In this document: positions 19,901-26,294 of the stretch, one piece after another
Layout: each line of letters begins with the position of its first letter
Numbering within the stretch: position 1 is the stretch's first letter
Source of the DNA: Bradyrhizobium elkanii USDA 76
Lineage (GTDB): Bacteria; Pseudomonadota; Alphaproteobacteria; Rhizobiales; Xanthobacteraceae
Assembly (NCBI RefSeq): GCF_023278185.1
Contig: NZ_CP066356.1
Span: 5,138,001 to 5,202,000 of the forward strand
DNA length: 64,000 nucleotides
Direction of reading: 5' to 3'
The notes under the pieces: model-generated
What the model saw: only the letters and a program-made list of their open reading frames with translations
Database searches by the model: none
Told to the model about the DNA's origin: nothing
Made by a program: the position numbers and the translations under genes

Positions 19901-20580
19901 GTCGGCCGCGGGAATGTCGGCGGCATCCCCGCCTCCCGCTTGGAGGCAACGCCGGTGGCCAGCGGTTTTGCGGTGTCGCCGGCGGACACGGTGACATTGC
20001 CGTCGGGCGTGATGCGCACCGACAGTTCCGCATCGACCAGATTGAGGCTCTCCGCCCGCAACTGGCCCATCAGGAGCGCGGTGCCCGACAGGCGCACTTC
20101 GGCCTTGGGCGCGCTCGCAACCACCGCATGGTCGCGGTCGCGGACGATGATGTCGCGGATGCGCACCGCGATCCTGACGCGGCCGGCGCGCTCGATCTGC
20201 GTTCCGCCGACCTCGACCGTGTTGCCGTGGCCGATATTCTCCTCGATCGCCGCGGCAAGCCACGGCGTCGCCATGTCGAGATTGATCGGGCCGGCGCCGA
20301 GCCGCCACCACAGCGCGCCGAAGCAGGTCGCGAACATCGCGACCAGCACCACGAGGACGAGGCCGATGCGACGGATCCAGCGCTCGCCGTTCAGCGAGCG
20401 CTGCATGCCGGAGCAGAAATCGGTGAAGCGATGCAGGTTGGTGTTGGAACGCGCCAGCAATTGCCGCGCACGGTTGCCCGCCGCCTCATCCTGCTCGTCC
20501 CACGCAGCGTCGTCTTCCCATTGCGAGAAGTCAGCCCCGGCGCGCGGATTTGGACCCTGCGGCGACGTGTTCCTTGCCAT
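16960..20580 (-). CDS. YhdP/AsmA-like giant envelope protein (DUF3971)
   Basis: A 1206-aa protein starting MARNTSPQGPNPRAG at 20580 (a Met 27 codons upstream is also possible). A soluble Asp/Glu-rich N-terminus is followed by one membrane anchor (IGLVLVVLVAMFATCFGALWW) at about residues 72-92. The rest is a very long periplasmic region of beta-strand-rich repeats with a DUF3971 part and an AsmA-like C-terminal domain. In E. coli, YhdP with TamB and YdbH supports phospholipid transport to the outer membrane, and a similar role is inferred here. A low-complexity Pro/Ala stretch lies near residue 230. It is divergent from the peroxiredoxin gene. Confidence 0.85.
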   Translation of the reverse strand: MARNTSPQGPNPRAGADFSQWEDDAAWDEQDEAAGNRARQLLARSNTNLHRFTDFCSGMQRSLNGERWIRRIGLVLVVLVAMFATCFGALWWRLGAGPINLDMATPWLAAAIEENIGHGNTVEVGGTQIERAGRVRIAVRIRDIIVRDRDHAVVASAPKAEVRLSGTALLMGQLRAESLNLVDAELSVRITPDGNVTVSAGDTAKPLATGVASKREAGMPPTFPRPTPAAPPPPVASPPAAAEPSASPDAAQSGLLAGLDWLDSLSMTGLDGQNLNEIGLKNGNLVVDDQQRGNKWSFENISLSLRRPSGGGVALSFGEEGAKPWSVRVLVGPQQNGVRSVDIKADKVSTRNILLAMRTKDLTYTADLPLSGEMKGELGRDGLPTYFRGKINVGAGNIIDTDTPDYPMPVDSAEMSVEWDSGRRVLLAPIKVISGANRITLLGHLEPPNDNVTDWQAGLSGGTIVLAGADKNEPPLIFNRINIGFRFDTDKKRVLLTQADISNGEIGVAGTGSIDYSGEPRLQLGFAGTPMSASALKRMWPVIIVPEVREWVLERIDRGTLQRIDVGVNSPVHNLSRKGPPIPDDGLSVNIVASGVTVRPVDQMPAVHDADLKARVTGRTATVTINQGIADTPAGRKITLSDFSFEVPDMAPKPSPSKVRFRVDCPVPAAAEILASDRLSDLSGPPIDPNASKGNVTATINLGMPVKGELTKADTLYSVTADISGVAVDKLVMNQKLEANALKVIASNAGFQVKGDVKINGQAASLDYRKPAEGDADVKLQATLDDASRARLGLDLGPAVSGAIPIKLSGKIGSGDNPTTKMGVEADLTQLKLDNILPGWVKAQGRAGKATFNVVPKGQSTRFEDISIDGAGVSIKGALEVDQNGDLMNAYFPTYAPSEGDKTSLRADRGPDGVIKVTMRGDVFDGRGFLKSAISGRDSDPKSRTRTTDFDVDLKLGAVAGFNGEALRSVDAKVSRRNGFFKAFTLSGKVGRDTPVTVDMRGRQQGREVIYLQTSDAGAFLRFIDTYSKVVGGQLTLAMEPPIPEPSPREGLINITGFSVKGETQLDRAVAGGPVSTQNGIGFDALRAEFTRQSGQLSIRNGVVKGPTIGATIEGSIDYIGNQVRMNGTFIPMYGLNNMFGQIPFFGIFLGAGSNEGLIGVTYEVVGTPSAPVLRVNPISALAPGLTRKIFEFKQYGPNDLPTTNN

Positions 20581-20889
20581 TGCCTCTCGGTGCTGACGGC
20601 GAAGCTGATCGCCGCCATCGGGGCGCCCGTCGATGCGTATCGAGCGCTCCTGTGCCGGCATCGCCGCCTATCCTCGCCTAATCATGTTACTCGCCGATGG
20701 CCCCCAGAACGGACCAAACCAACCAATCAAAAGCCAATTCAGCAAGCGGACGGGTCACGCGTCGAATTCCTTGTCACCATACTCCGTGGCCATCAAACTT
20801 GCCCAGCGGCCGGCGCGAATCCGGCCTCCGCCAATAAGACCCGCAATACCCCAATGGTTGAGCTTCGGAAAGCGACGAAAGGAAGGCGT
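20581..20889. other. Divergent intergenic region (yhdP-like / peroxiredoxin)
   Basis: About 309 nt that must hold promoters for both flanking genes. It is locally richer in A/T around 20710-20760. AAAGG at about 20878-20882 is the likely ribosome-binding site for the peroxiredoxin. I saw no convincing operator or small gene. Confidence 0.4.
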
Positions 20890-21627
20890 ATGTCCAAGAA
20901 AACGCGCAAGAAATCCTCCAACACAACCGGAAAGCGGGTCGCAACAAAGGTTGCGCGCGCCGCAAGCGCAAGCACCGGGAAGTCCGCGACGAAAACCCGC
21001 ACAGCGGTTGCGAAGAAGGCAGCGGCCAAGAAAACAACTAAGAAAACGACCAAGGCAACGAAAGCAAAGACCGCAGCGGGTGTTCGAAGCAAAGCTTCGC
21101 ACAAGGCGGCATCGAAACCGTTAAGGCGAGAGCCGGCCGCGACCGTGACCAACTCGTCCGCCATCCCACTTGCCGAGGGCGCCACCGCGCCTGGCTTCAA
21201 CCTGCCGCGCGACGGCGGGGACAGCGTTTCGCTGAAGGATTTTGCCGGCAAGAAGCTGGTGCTGTTCTTCTACCCCCGCGCCGACACCCCCGGCTGCACC
21301 AGGGAGGCGATCGATTTCACCCGGCTCAAAAGCGAGTTCGTAGCTGCGGGGACCGAAGTGGTCGGCATTTCCGCCGACACGGTTAAGGCGCAGGAGTCAT
21401 TTCGAAACAAACACCAGCTGTCGGTGCCGCTCGTCTCCGATCCGGCCCACGAGATGCTGGAGGCGTATGGCGCCTGGGGCGAAAAATCCATGTATGGCAG
21501 GACCTTCATGGGAATTATTCGCACGACGGTTCTGGTCGATTCCAGCGGAAAAGTCGCCCGCATCTGGCGCCATGTGAAAGTCGACGGCCACGCCGAGGCG
21601 GTATTGGAGGCTGCCCGCTCGCTCTGA
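20890..21627 (+). CDS. BCP/PrxQ-type peroxiredoxin with histone-H1-like N-terminal tail
   Basis: A 245-aa protein. Residues 1 to about 85 are a Lys/Ala/Thr-rich low-complexity tail (KKTTKKTTKATKAK and similar), resembling histone H1 or AlgP C-termini. Residues about 92-245 form an AhpC/TSA thioredoxin-fold domain with peroxidatic Cys136 in RADTPGCTREA, reducing peroxides in the cytosol. The second Cys found five residues later in E. coli BCP is Ile141, so it should act as a 1-Cys enzyme or use another thiol. The start at 20890 has AAAGG upstream; another Met lies 12 codons before. The basic tail suggests nucleic-acid binding (inference). Confidence 0.88.
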   Translation: MSKKTRKKSSNTTGKRVATKVARAASASTGKSATKTRTAVAKKAAAKKTTKKTTKATKAKTAAGVRSKASHKAASKPLRREPAATVTNSSAIPLAEGATAPGFNLPRDGGDSVSLKDFAGKKLVLFFYPRADTPGCTREAIDFTRLKSEFVAAGTEVVGISADTVKAQESFRNKHQLSVPLVSDPAHEMLEAYGAWGEKSMYGRTFMGIIRTTVLVDSSGKVARIWRHVKVDGHAEAVLEAARSL

Positions 21628-21658
21628 CGGGACGAGTTCCGTTTCCTGAAAATTAACC

Positions 21659-23089
21659 ATGACGGGCTCAAATCGGCCCCGCAAATTAGCCGTACGGAGC
21701 TTGGTCCGACCGGCCGCGGGAGTACCGATGTCGAGCCGGTCCGGTCACCACCAGGAACATCACAAACACCATCATCCGCAGGACCATGGCCGGACGCCTG
21801 CGCGCCGTCCGGCAGCCCATCACCCCGCGCCTGCGGCGGTGGCGGCCTCCGGCGAGGGCTATACCCTGGTCCATGCCGGCAAGCAGGTCCGGTTCGGGCC
21901 GGTGGTGTTCTGGATCATCGTCGGCACCGTGGTGCTGCTCGGCATGTGGTCGGCGGCGACCGCGACCTATTTCGCGTTCCGCGACGACGTGCTGACCCGG
22001 CTGATCGCGCGCCAAGCCGAGATGCAATACGCCTATGAGGACCGTATCTCGGAGCTGCGTGCCAAGGTCGACCGCACCACCAGCCGCCAGCTGCTCGACC
22101 AGGAGCAGTTCGACCAGAAGCTCGACCAGATCATGAGGCGGCAGTCGACGCTGGAATCGCGCGCCACCGCGCTCGGCGCGATGCCCGACGTCACCAGCAC
22201 CGGATCGATCAAGCCGCAGGGCCGCGCCGAGGCTGCGCCGACCTCCGGCCCGCTGAAGCCCTCCCCGATCAGCGACACCGTGATCTTCGTGGCGCCGCCG
22301 GATCGCGAGGCACGGCTCGAATCGCGCGCGCCACTGATCGCCAAGACGCAACCGAACCAGTTCGCCAAGGCCCAGGGTGTCGACAACGTGCTGGTCCGCC
22401 TGCAGACCTCGCTTGACCAGGTCGAGCGGCGCCAGGTTGCCGCGCTCGCCTCGGTCGAGGACAGCATCGATTCCAAGGTGCGCCGGATGCGCGGCGTGAT
22501 CTCCGATCTCGGTCTCAACATGGCGCAGCTGGAGGCGGCGACGCCGCGTTCCGGCATGGGCGGGCCCTTTGTCCCGGTGAAACTCTCTGCCGACGCCGGC
22601 GCGTTCGAACGCCAGCTCTATCGCATCAATATCAACCGCGCACAGATGCAGCGACTGAACCAGACGCTGGCGCTGGTGCCTTACCGCAAGCCCGTGGTCG
22701 GTGAAGTCGAATTCACCAGCGGCTTCGGCGTGCGCACCGATCCCTTCCTCGGCCGGCCGGCGATGCATACCGGCCTCGACTTCCGCGCGGCGCAAGGCGA
22801 TCCGGTGCGTGTCACCGCCAACGGCAAGGTGGTGTCGGCGGGCTGGGCCGGCGGCTATGGCCGCATGGTCGAGGTCGATCACGGCAACGGCCTGTCGACG
22901 CGCTACGGCCATCTCTCCGAGATCGGCGTCAAGGTCGGTGAATACGTCAAGATCGGCCAGGTGATCGGCGCCGTCGGTTCGACCGGCCGCTCCACCGGTC
23001 CGCATCTGCATTACGAGACCCGCATCGACGGCGAAGCGGTCGATCCGCAGAAATTCCTCCGCGCCGGCGTCCGGCTCAGCGCGGGCTAG
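21659..23089 (+). CDS. M23-family (LytM) metallopeptidase, membrane anchored
   Basis: A 476-aa protein. The N-terminal 60 residues are His/Pro-rich and cytosolic, followed by a single membrane segment (VVFWIIVGTVVLLGMWSAATATYF), a coiled-coil region (AYEDRISELRAKVDRTTSRQ onward) and a C-terminal M23 domain. The zinc ligands are visible: HTGLDF supplies His and Asp, and GPHLHYE supplies the HxH pair. All catalytic residues are present, so it is probably an active periplasmic peptidoglycan endopeptidase. A Met at residue 24 (MSSRSGHHQ) is an alternative start. It lies 31 nt after the peroxiredoxin gene. Confidence 0.9.
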   Translation: MTGSNRPRKLAVRSLVRPAAGVPMSSRSGHHQEHHKHHHPQDHGRTPARRPAAHHPAPAAVAASGEGYTLVHAGKQVRFGPVVFWIIVGTVVLLGMWSAATATYFAFRDDVLTRLIARQAEMQYAYEDRISELRAKVDRTTSRQLLDQEQFDQKLDQIMRRQSTLESRATALGAMPDVTSTGSIKPQGRAEAAPTSGPLKPSPISDTVIFVAPPDREARLESRAPLIAKTQPNQFAKAQGVDNVLVRLQTSLDQVERRQVAALASVEDSIDSKVRRMRGVISDLGLNMAQLEAATPRSGMGGPFVPVKLSADAGAFERQLYRININRAQMQRLNQTLALVPYRKPVVGEVEFTSGFGVRTDPFLGRPAMHTGLDFRAAQGDPVRVTANGKVVSAGWAGGYGRMVEVDHGNGLSTRYGHLSEIGVKVGEYVKIGQVIGAVGSTGRSTGPHLHYETRIDGEAVDPQKFLRAGVRLSAG

Positions 23090-23158
23090 CCAATCGCACA
23101 ATGATCGATCTGAATATCGGCGCAAGCGGTCTCGCTTGCGCCAATCGCGTTTGTGGCC

Positions 23159-24412
23159 TCAGCGGCGGCCGCCGCCGCCCATGCCGCCGGGCGGTCCGCC
23201 GCCACCGAACCCACCGCCGGGCCCGAACGGACCACCACCGCCGCCAGGACCAAACGGTCCGCCGGACGGGCCGAAGCCGCCGGGACCGGGGCCGGTCGGT
23301 CCACCACTCAGCGGATCCGGCGCAGGCGCGCCGCCTGGCGGGCTGCCGCCCGGCATGCCGGACGGCGCCCCACCGGGGCCGCCTCCCGGACCGCCGCCAC
23401 CAGGCGCGCCGCGGCCGCCCGGTCCGCCAGGTCCCGATCCGTGACCCGGCCCGGATCCGCCGCCGCCGGGGCCACGGCCCGGCGTGCCCGGGCTCTTCAC
23501 CGACGAGCCCGGGAACTTGCCGACCGACTGCACCGATTCGACGCGTAGCTCGCGCGGGCCCGACAGCTGCGCGTTGACGACGACGCGCGTATCGGCCACC
23601 GGCGAGAACCGCGAATGGTCGCGCGCGACAAAGCCGGAGCCGAACTGCAGGTCATTGCCGACCCGCCGCACATAGGCCTCGATCAACAGCCGGTTCGCGC
23701 CGGCGAGATCGGAGAAATCGTCGGCGCGGCTGCGCGACACCTGCATCACGCCCTGCGCGAGATGTCCCTCGGCCTGCACGCGCTGACCGACCAGCGCCGC
23801 ATCGACGCCGGCGAGCTTGAGCTCGCCGATCCGCAAGGCGCCGGCACGGTCGCGCTCGAGCGGTCCCGCGACGCGTGCAGCGGCGTCATGGCGCTCCTGC
23901 ACCAGACTTGCGACCACGACGCCATCGGTGCGGCGCAGCCCGAACACGGCGACATGCGCGCCCACCTTCAGCCAGCTCTCGCGTCCGGTCCAGGCGACCG
24001 TCTGGCCGAGCACCGTCAGCCCGCCCGGCTTCATTTGCTCGACCGGCCCGGTCACCTCGCTGGTCACATCGATGCGTTTGGTCGACAGCGTGCCGCCGGC
24101 ATCGCGCTGCGCCACCACACGCGCGAGCTGTCCGATCCGCAGCGCCTTGGCGCTCGTCGCCTCGCCGTCGATTCGGACCGGCACGTCGGGTGCATAGGCG
24201 ACGCGCTCGCCATTGACATAGATCGAGCCGAACCGCTGGATCACCCCGACGATGCCGGTGCCACCGATGCCCTGATCGGAACCGGTGATGCCGGTGCCGC
24301 CGATACCCTGATCGTTGCCGCGCTTCTTGACCTGCGCGCCCGCGAGCGACGTTCCGGCAAGCCAGAAGCCGACAAGCAGCACGCGGCGCGAAATGACCGG
24401 CGGGCGCTTCAC
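23159..24412 (-). CDS. DUF5666-type secreted protein with Gly/Pro-rich C-terminus
   Basis: A 417-aa protein starting at GTG 24412 (VKRPPVISRRVLLVGF), which overlaps the DUF6502 stop as GTGA. A signal peptide ends near SLAGAQ. The mature start holds a duplicated DQGIGGTGI motif, then repeated small beta domains with the DUF5666 look (VNGERVAYAPDVPVRIDG; GPVEQMKPGGLTVLGQTV). The last roughly 115 residues are almost only Gly and Pro with some Ser and Phe. The open frame continues far upstream on paper, but that is the shadow of the preceding gene. Function is unknown; its coupling to DUF6502 is the main clue. Confidence 0.82.
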   Translation of the reverse strand: MKRPPVISRRVLLVGFWLAGTSLAGAQVKKRGNDQGIGGTGITGSDQGIGGTGIVGVIQRFGSIYVNGERVAYAPDVPVRIDGEATSAKALRIGQLARVVAQRDAGGTLSTKRIDVTSEVTGPVEQMKPGGLTVLGQTVAWTGRESWLKVGAHVAVFGLRRTDGVVVASLVQERHDAAARVAGPLERDRAGALRIGELKLAGVDAALVGQRVQAEGHLAQGVMQVSRSRADDFSDLAGANRLLIEAYVRRVGNDLQFGSGFVARDHSRFSPVADTRVVVNAQLSGPRELRVESVQSVGKFPGSSVKSPGTPGRGPGGGGSGPGHGSGPGGPGGRGAPGGGGPGGGPGGAPSGMPGGSPPGGAPAPDPLSGGPTGPGPGGFGPSGGPFGPGGGGGPFGPGGGFGGGGPPGGMGGGGRR

Positions 24413-25284
24413 GCCGCACCGCCTTCGTCGGCATCGTCGTCGACCGGGCCGTCCGGACCCTCGCGATAGATGTAGATGCCGAAATTCCAGCGATAGTCGC
24501 CGCCCTTGTCTTTTGCCAGCGCGCGGTTGGCCTCGCGGTTGGCGACCTTCAGCGCCTCCATCGCCAGCTCGCGCGAGCGACCCTCGAGCCGTTTCGCGAG
24601 CTTCGCCGACAGCCCATCGTAATGCACCGCGCGCTCGAGGAAGCGCGGCGTGGCCGATGACACGTTGAGCTCGGCGGCCGCGACATGGTCGTGCAGGTTG
24701 CGGCCGAGATAGTGCCATTTGCGATCGTCGTCGCCATGCGGCACGAAGGCCTCCTCGACCAGCATGATCTCGTCGTCGTCATTGATGGTGACGAGCTTGC
24801 GGTCGAGCCATTCGTCCAGCACCGCGCGCGGCCGCACGTCCTTGGTGATCGATTCGACCAGCGTCTCGAACGACGGCGCGCCGCCTTCGGCGGTGCGCGG
24901 CAGCGGCAGCGGATCGCCCTTGGCATCGGTGAACTCGGGCGCGGCCAGCCAGCGCGCGACGATCGCGCTGGTGCGCGACAGCGTCGCCGGCACCGCATTG
25001 ACCGGCGCGCCGGCGCCGCGCAGCCGCGCCACCTCCTTGCGGTGGATGCCGGTCAGCAGGCTGACGCGGCTGTCGGTCTGCTCCTTGCCCTCGAGCGCGA
25101 AGTCGTGCTCGGCGACGTTGACATAGAGCTCGCGCAGCAGCTGGGTCAGCGCCGGGAACGTCATCCCGCCGCGGATGCAGAGCCGCACCAGCGGGCGCAG
25201 CATGCGCGCCAGCGGCGCGTGCAGCTTCGCTGCGGCGATCGGTGCGGACGATCCCACCTTCGACTTCGGGGCCTTGGCATTCAT
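24409..25284 (-). CDS. DUF6502-family protein with a putative HTH
   Basis: A 291-aa protein without signal peptide or membrane segment. Residues about 25-90 (RPLVRLCIRGGMTFPALTQL and TDSRVSLLTGIHRKEVARL) look like a winged-helix or HTH unit, because SLLTGIHRKEVARL has the spacing of a recognition helix. The C-terminal part is acidic. I recognise the family as DUF6502; its function is not established to my knowledge. The gene is co-transcribed and translationally coupled with the DUF5666 gene, and has a palindromic operator-like block just upstream. A transcription factor controlling its own operon is a reasonable guess. Confidence 0.78.
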   Translation of the reverse strand: MNAKAPKSKVGSSAPIAAAKLHAPLARMLRPLVRLCIRGGMTFPALTQLLRELYVNVAEHDFALEGKEQTDSRVSLLTGIHRKEVARLRGAGAPVNAVPATLSRTSAIVARWLAAPEFTDAKGDPLPLPRTAEGGAPSFETLVESITKDVRPRAVLDEWLDRKLVTINDDDEIMLVEEAFVPHGDDDRKWHYLGRNLHDHVAAAELNVSSATPRFLERAVHYDGLSAKLAKRLEGRSRELAMEALKVANREANRALAKDKGGDYRWNFGIYIYREGPDGPVDDDADEGGAA

Positions 25285-25308
25285 GCCTAACTTTTAGCTG
25301 TCCGCGCC

Positions 25309-25362
25309 GTGGGACACAATCCCACCTCACTTGACGTGTGATATTTTCCCACTTATGGGAAA
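25309..25362. promoter_or_regulatory. Composite operator/promoter block, copy 1
   Basis: A perfect palindrome GTGGGACACAATCCCAC (25309-25325) is followed by TTGACG (25331-25336), 17 nt, then TAT (25354-25356). A second perfect palindrome, TTTCCCA-CTTA-TGGGAAA (25345-25362), covers the putative -10. The block lies between the DUF6502 gene (minus) and the small regulator-like gene (plus), so it can serve both. The same elements recur at 25994-26056. Confidence 0.7.
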
Positions 25363-25410
25363 CAAAATCACCTCCGGACACAGTCCGCGCGCTCGCCAGC
25401 GGGTGCCGCG

Positions 25411-25881
25411 ATGTCCGGCATTGCCGCCATCGCCACGGACCGCTCCATGACGTCTGCCCGATTCGACCTTGCGATCGCGGAAGCCTGCCGGATCGCCCAG
25501 GTTCCCTTTGAGGAGTTCGTGTCGACGGTGATGGCGGGCGGCTATCCCTGCCTGCCGGGCGTTGCGCCCGGATCGCCGCGCCGCTTCGACGAAACCGACC
25601 TGCTCGCACTCTACATCTACGGGCGCCTGCTCGCCTTCGGTTTCGGCGGTCTGCGCGCCGGCGAATATGCCTGCCGCGCGCATGCCGGCCTCCGCGCCGA
25701 GCCACGCGCGCAATCGATCTCGATTGCGCTGACGTCCGACGGCGGCAAGCGCGTCGTGATCGAGCAGGATCTGCAGCGCCCGGCAGCGGCGATGCTGCCC
25801 GAGCGCATTCATTTCGACATCGCCGCGATCAGGCGCCAGCTGCAGCAACCGGCCGACCGCAGCGCCGCCGAGCCGGCCTGA
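25411..25881 (+). CDS. Small protein with MerR-like helix pattern, unknown function
   Basis: I do not recognise this 156-aa protein with certainty. Residues about 15-80 (FDLAIAEACRIAQVPFEEFV, RRFDETDLLALYIYGRLL) give an alternation of helices reminiscent of MerR-type or related winged-helix modules. The C-terminal half is mixed. It has no signal or membrane segment. The start is uncertain: 25411 or Met13 at 25447, neither with a strong Shine-Dalgarno. It is flanked on both sides by copies of the same operator block, so it may be the regulator or one of the targets. GC-rich third positions support a real gene. Confidence 0.6.
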   Translation: MSGIAAIATDRSMTSARFDLAIAEACRIAQVPFEEFVSTVMAGGYPCLPGVAPGSPRRFDETDLLALYIYGRLLAFGFGGLRAGEYACRAHAGLRAEPRAQSISIALTSDGGKRVVIEQDLQRPAAAMLPERIHFDIAAIRRQLQQPADRSAAEPA

Positions 25882-25993
25882 CGCTCCGCTAGCAACGCGC
25901 GCATTTGCTCGCCGCCCCGCGCCATCGCGGCGCGATCGCACCGTCATGCGTTCCAATCCTTCCTCCCAGAAAAGTTTGTCCCCACCGCCATAC

Positions 25994-26056
25994 GTGGGAC
26001 ATAATCCCACATTTTAGTCCCCGGGCACCATTGACGTGTGAAATTTTCCCACGTAT
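25994..26056 (+). promoter_or_regulatory. Composite operator/promoter block, copy 2
   Basis: The palindrome GTGGGACATAATCCCAC (25994-26010) differs from copy 1 at one position. After a longer spacer come TTGACGTGTGA (26031-26041) and ATTTTCCCAC (26043-26052), then TAT at 26054-26056, keeping the 17-nt -35/-10 spacing of copy 1. It points at the polysaccharide operon starting at 26088. The inner palindrome seen in copy 1 has decayed here. Confidence 0.68.
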
Positions 26057-26087
26057 CCAGAATCCATTCAGCAGGGAATCCGACGCA

Positions 26088-26294
26088 ATGTCTCTTCGTT
26101 CGGCCCGCGAAACCGGTTCGTTTCACGAATCCGATTCGTTTCACGAATCCGGTCGGTTCGCCGCCACCACATTCCGCTTCACGCCGCAGGTCCCCTGCGG
26201 CCCGATCGAGCCGGTGCTTCCGGCGCTGCTGCGCGCGCTGGTGTTCGCCGCCGCGCTGGCGCTGCCGTTCATCGTCGCCCTGTTCGTCGCATGA
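26088..26294 (+). CDS. Small single-pass membrane protein at the head of the polysaccharide operon
   Basis: A 68-aa protein. AGGGA lies upstream of the ATG, and the stop overlaps the start of the next gene by 4 nt (ATGA), which supports translation. Residues 11-22 contain a duplicated SFHES unit that reflects a DNA repeat (TTCGTTTCACGAATCCG twice). Residues about 45-67 form one hydrophobic segment (LLRALVFAAALALPFIVALFVA) ending the protein. No family is recognised. It might anchor or assist the export machinery encoded next, or act mainly as a leader peptide for coupling (inference). Confidence 0.65.
   Translation: MSLRSARETGSFHESDSFHESGRFAATTFRFTPQVPCGPIEPVLPALLRALVFAAALALPFIVALFVA

Noticed and set aside
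16951..20889. Very long plus-strand open frame running into the peroxiredoxin gene
   Set aside because: It is the antisense shadow of the YhdP-like gene; its text is Arg/His/Asp-rich without domains, and the peroxiredoxin start at 20890 has its own ribosome-binding site.
24413..24718. Upstream extension of the DUF5666 frame
   Set aside because: It runs within the DUF6502 gene and reads as Arg-rich shadow; the GTG at 24412 is followed by a proper signal peptide.
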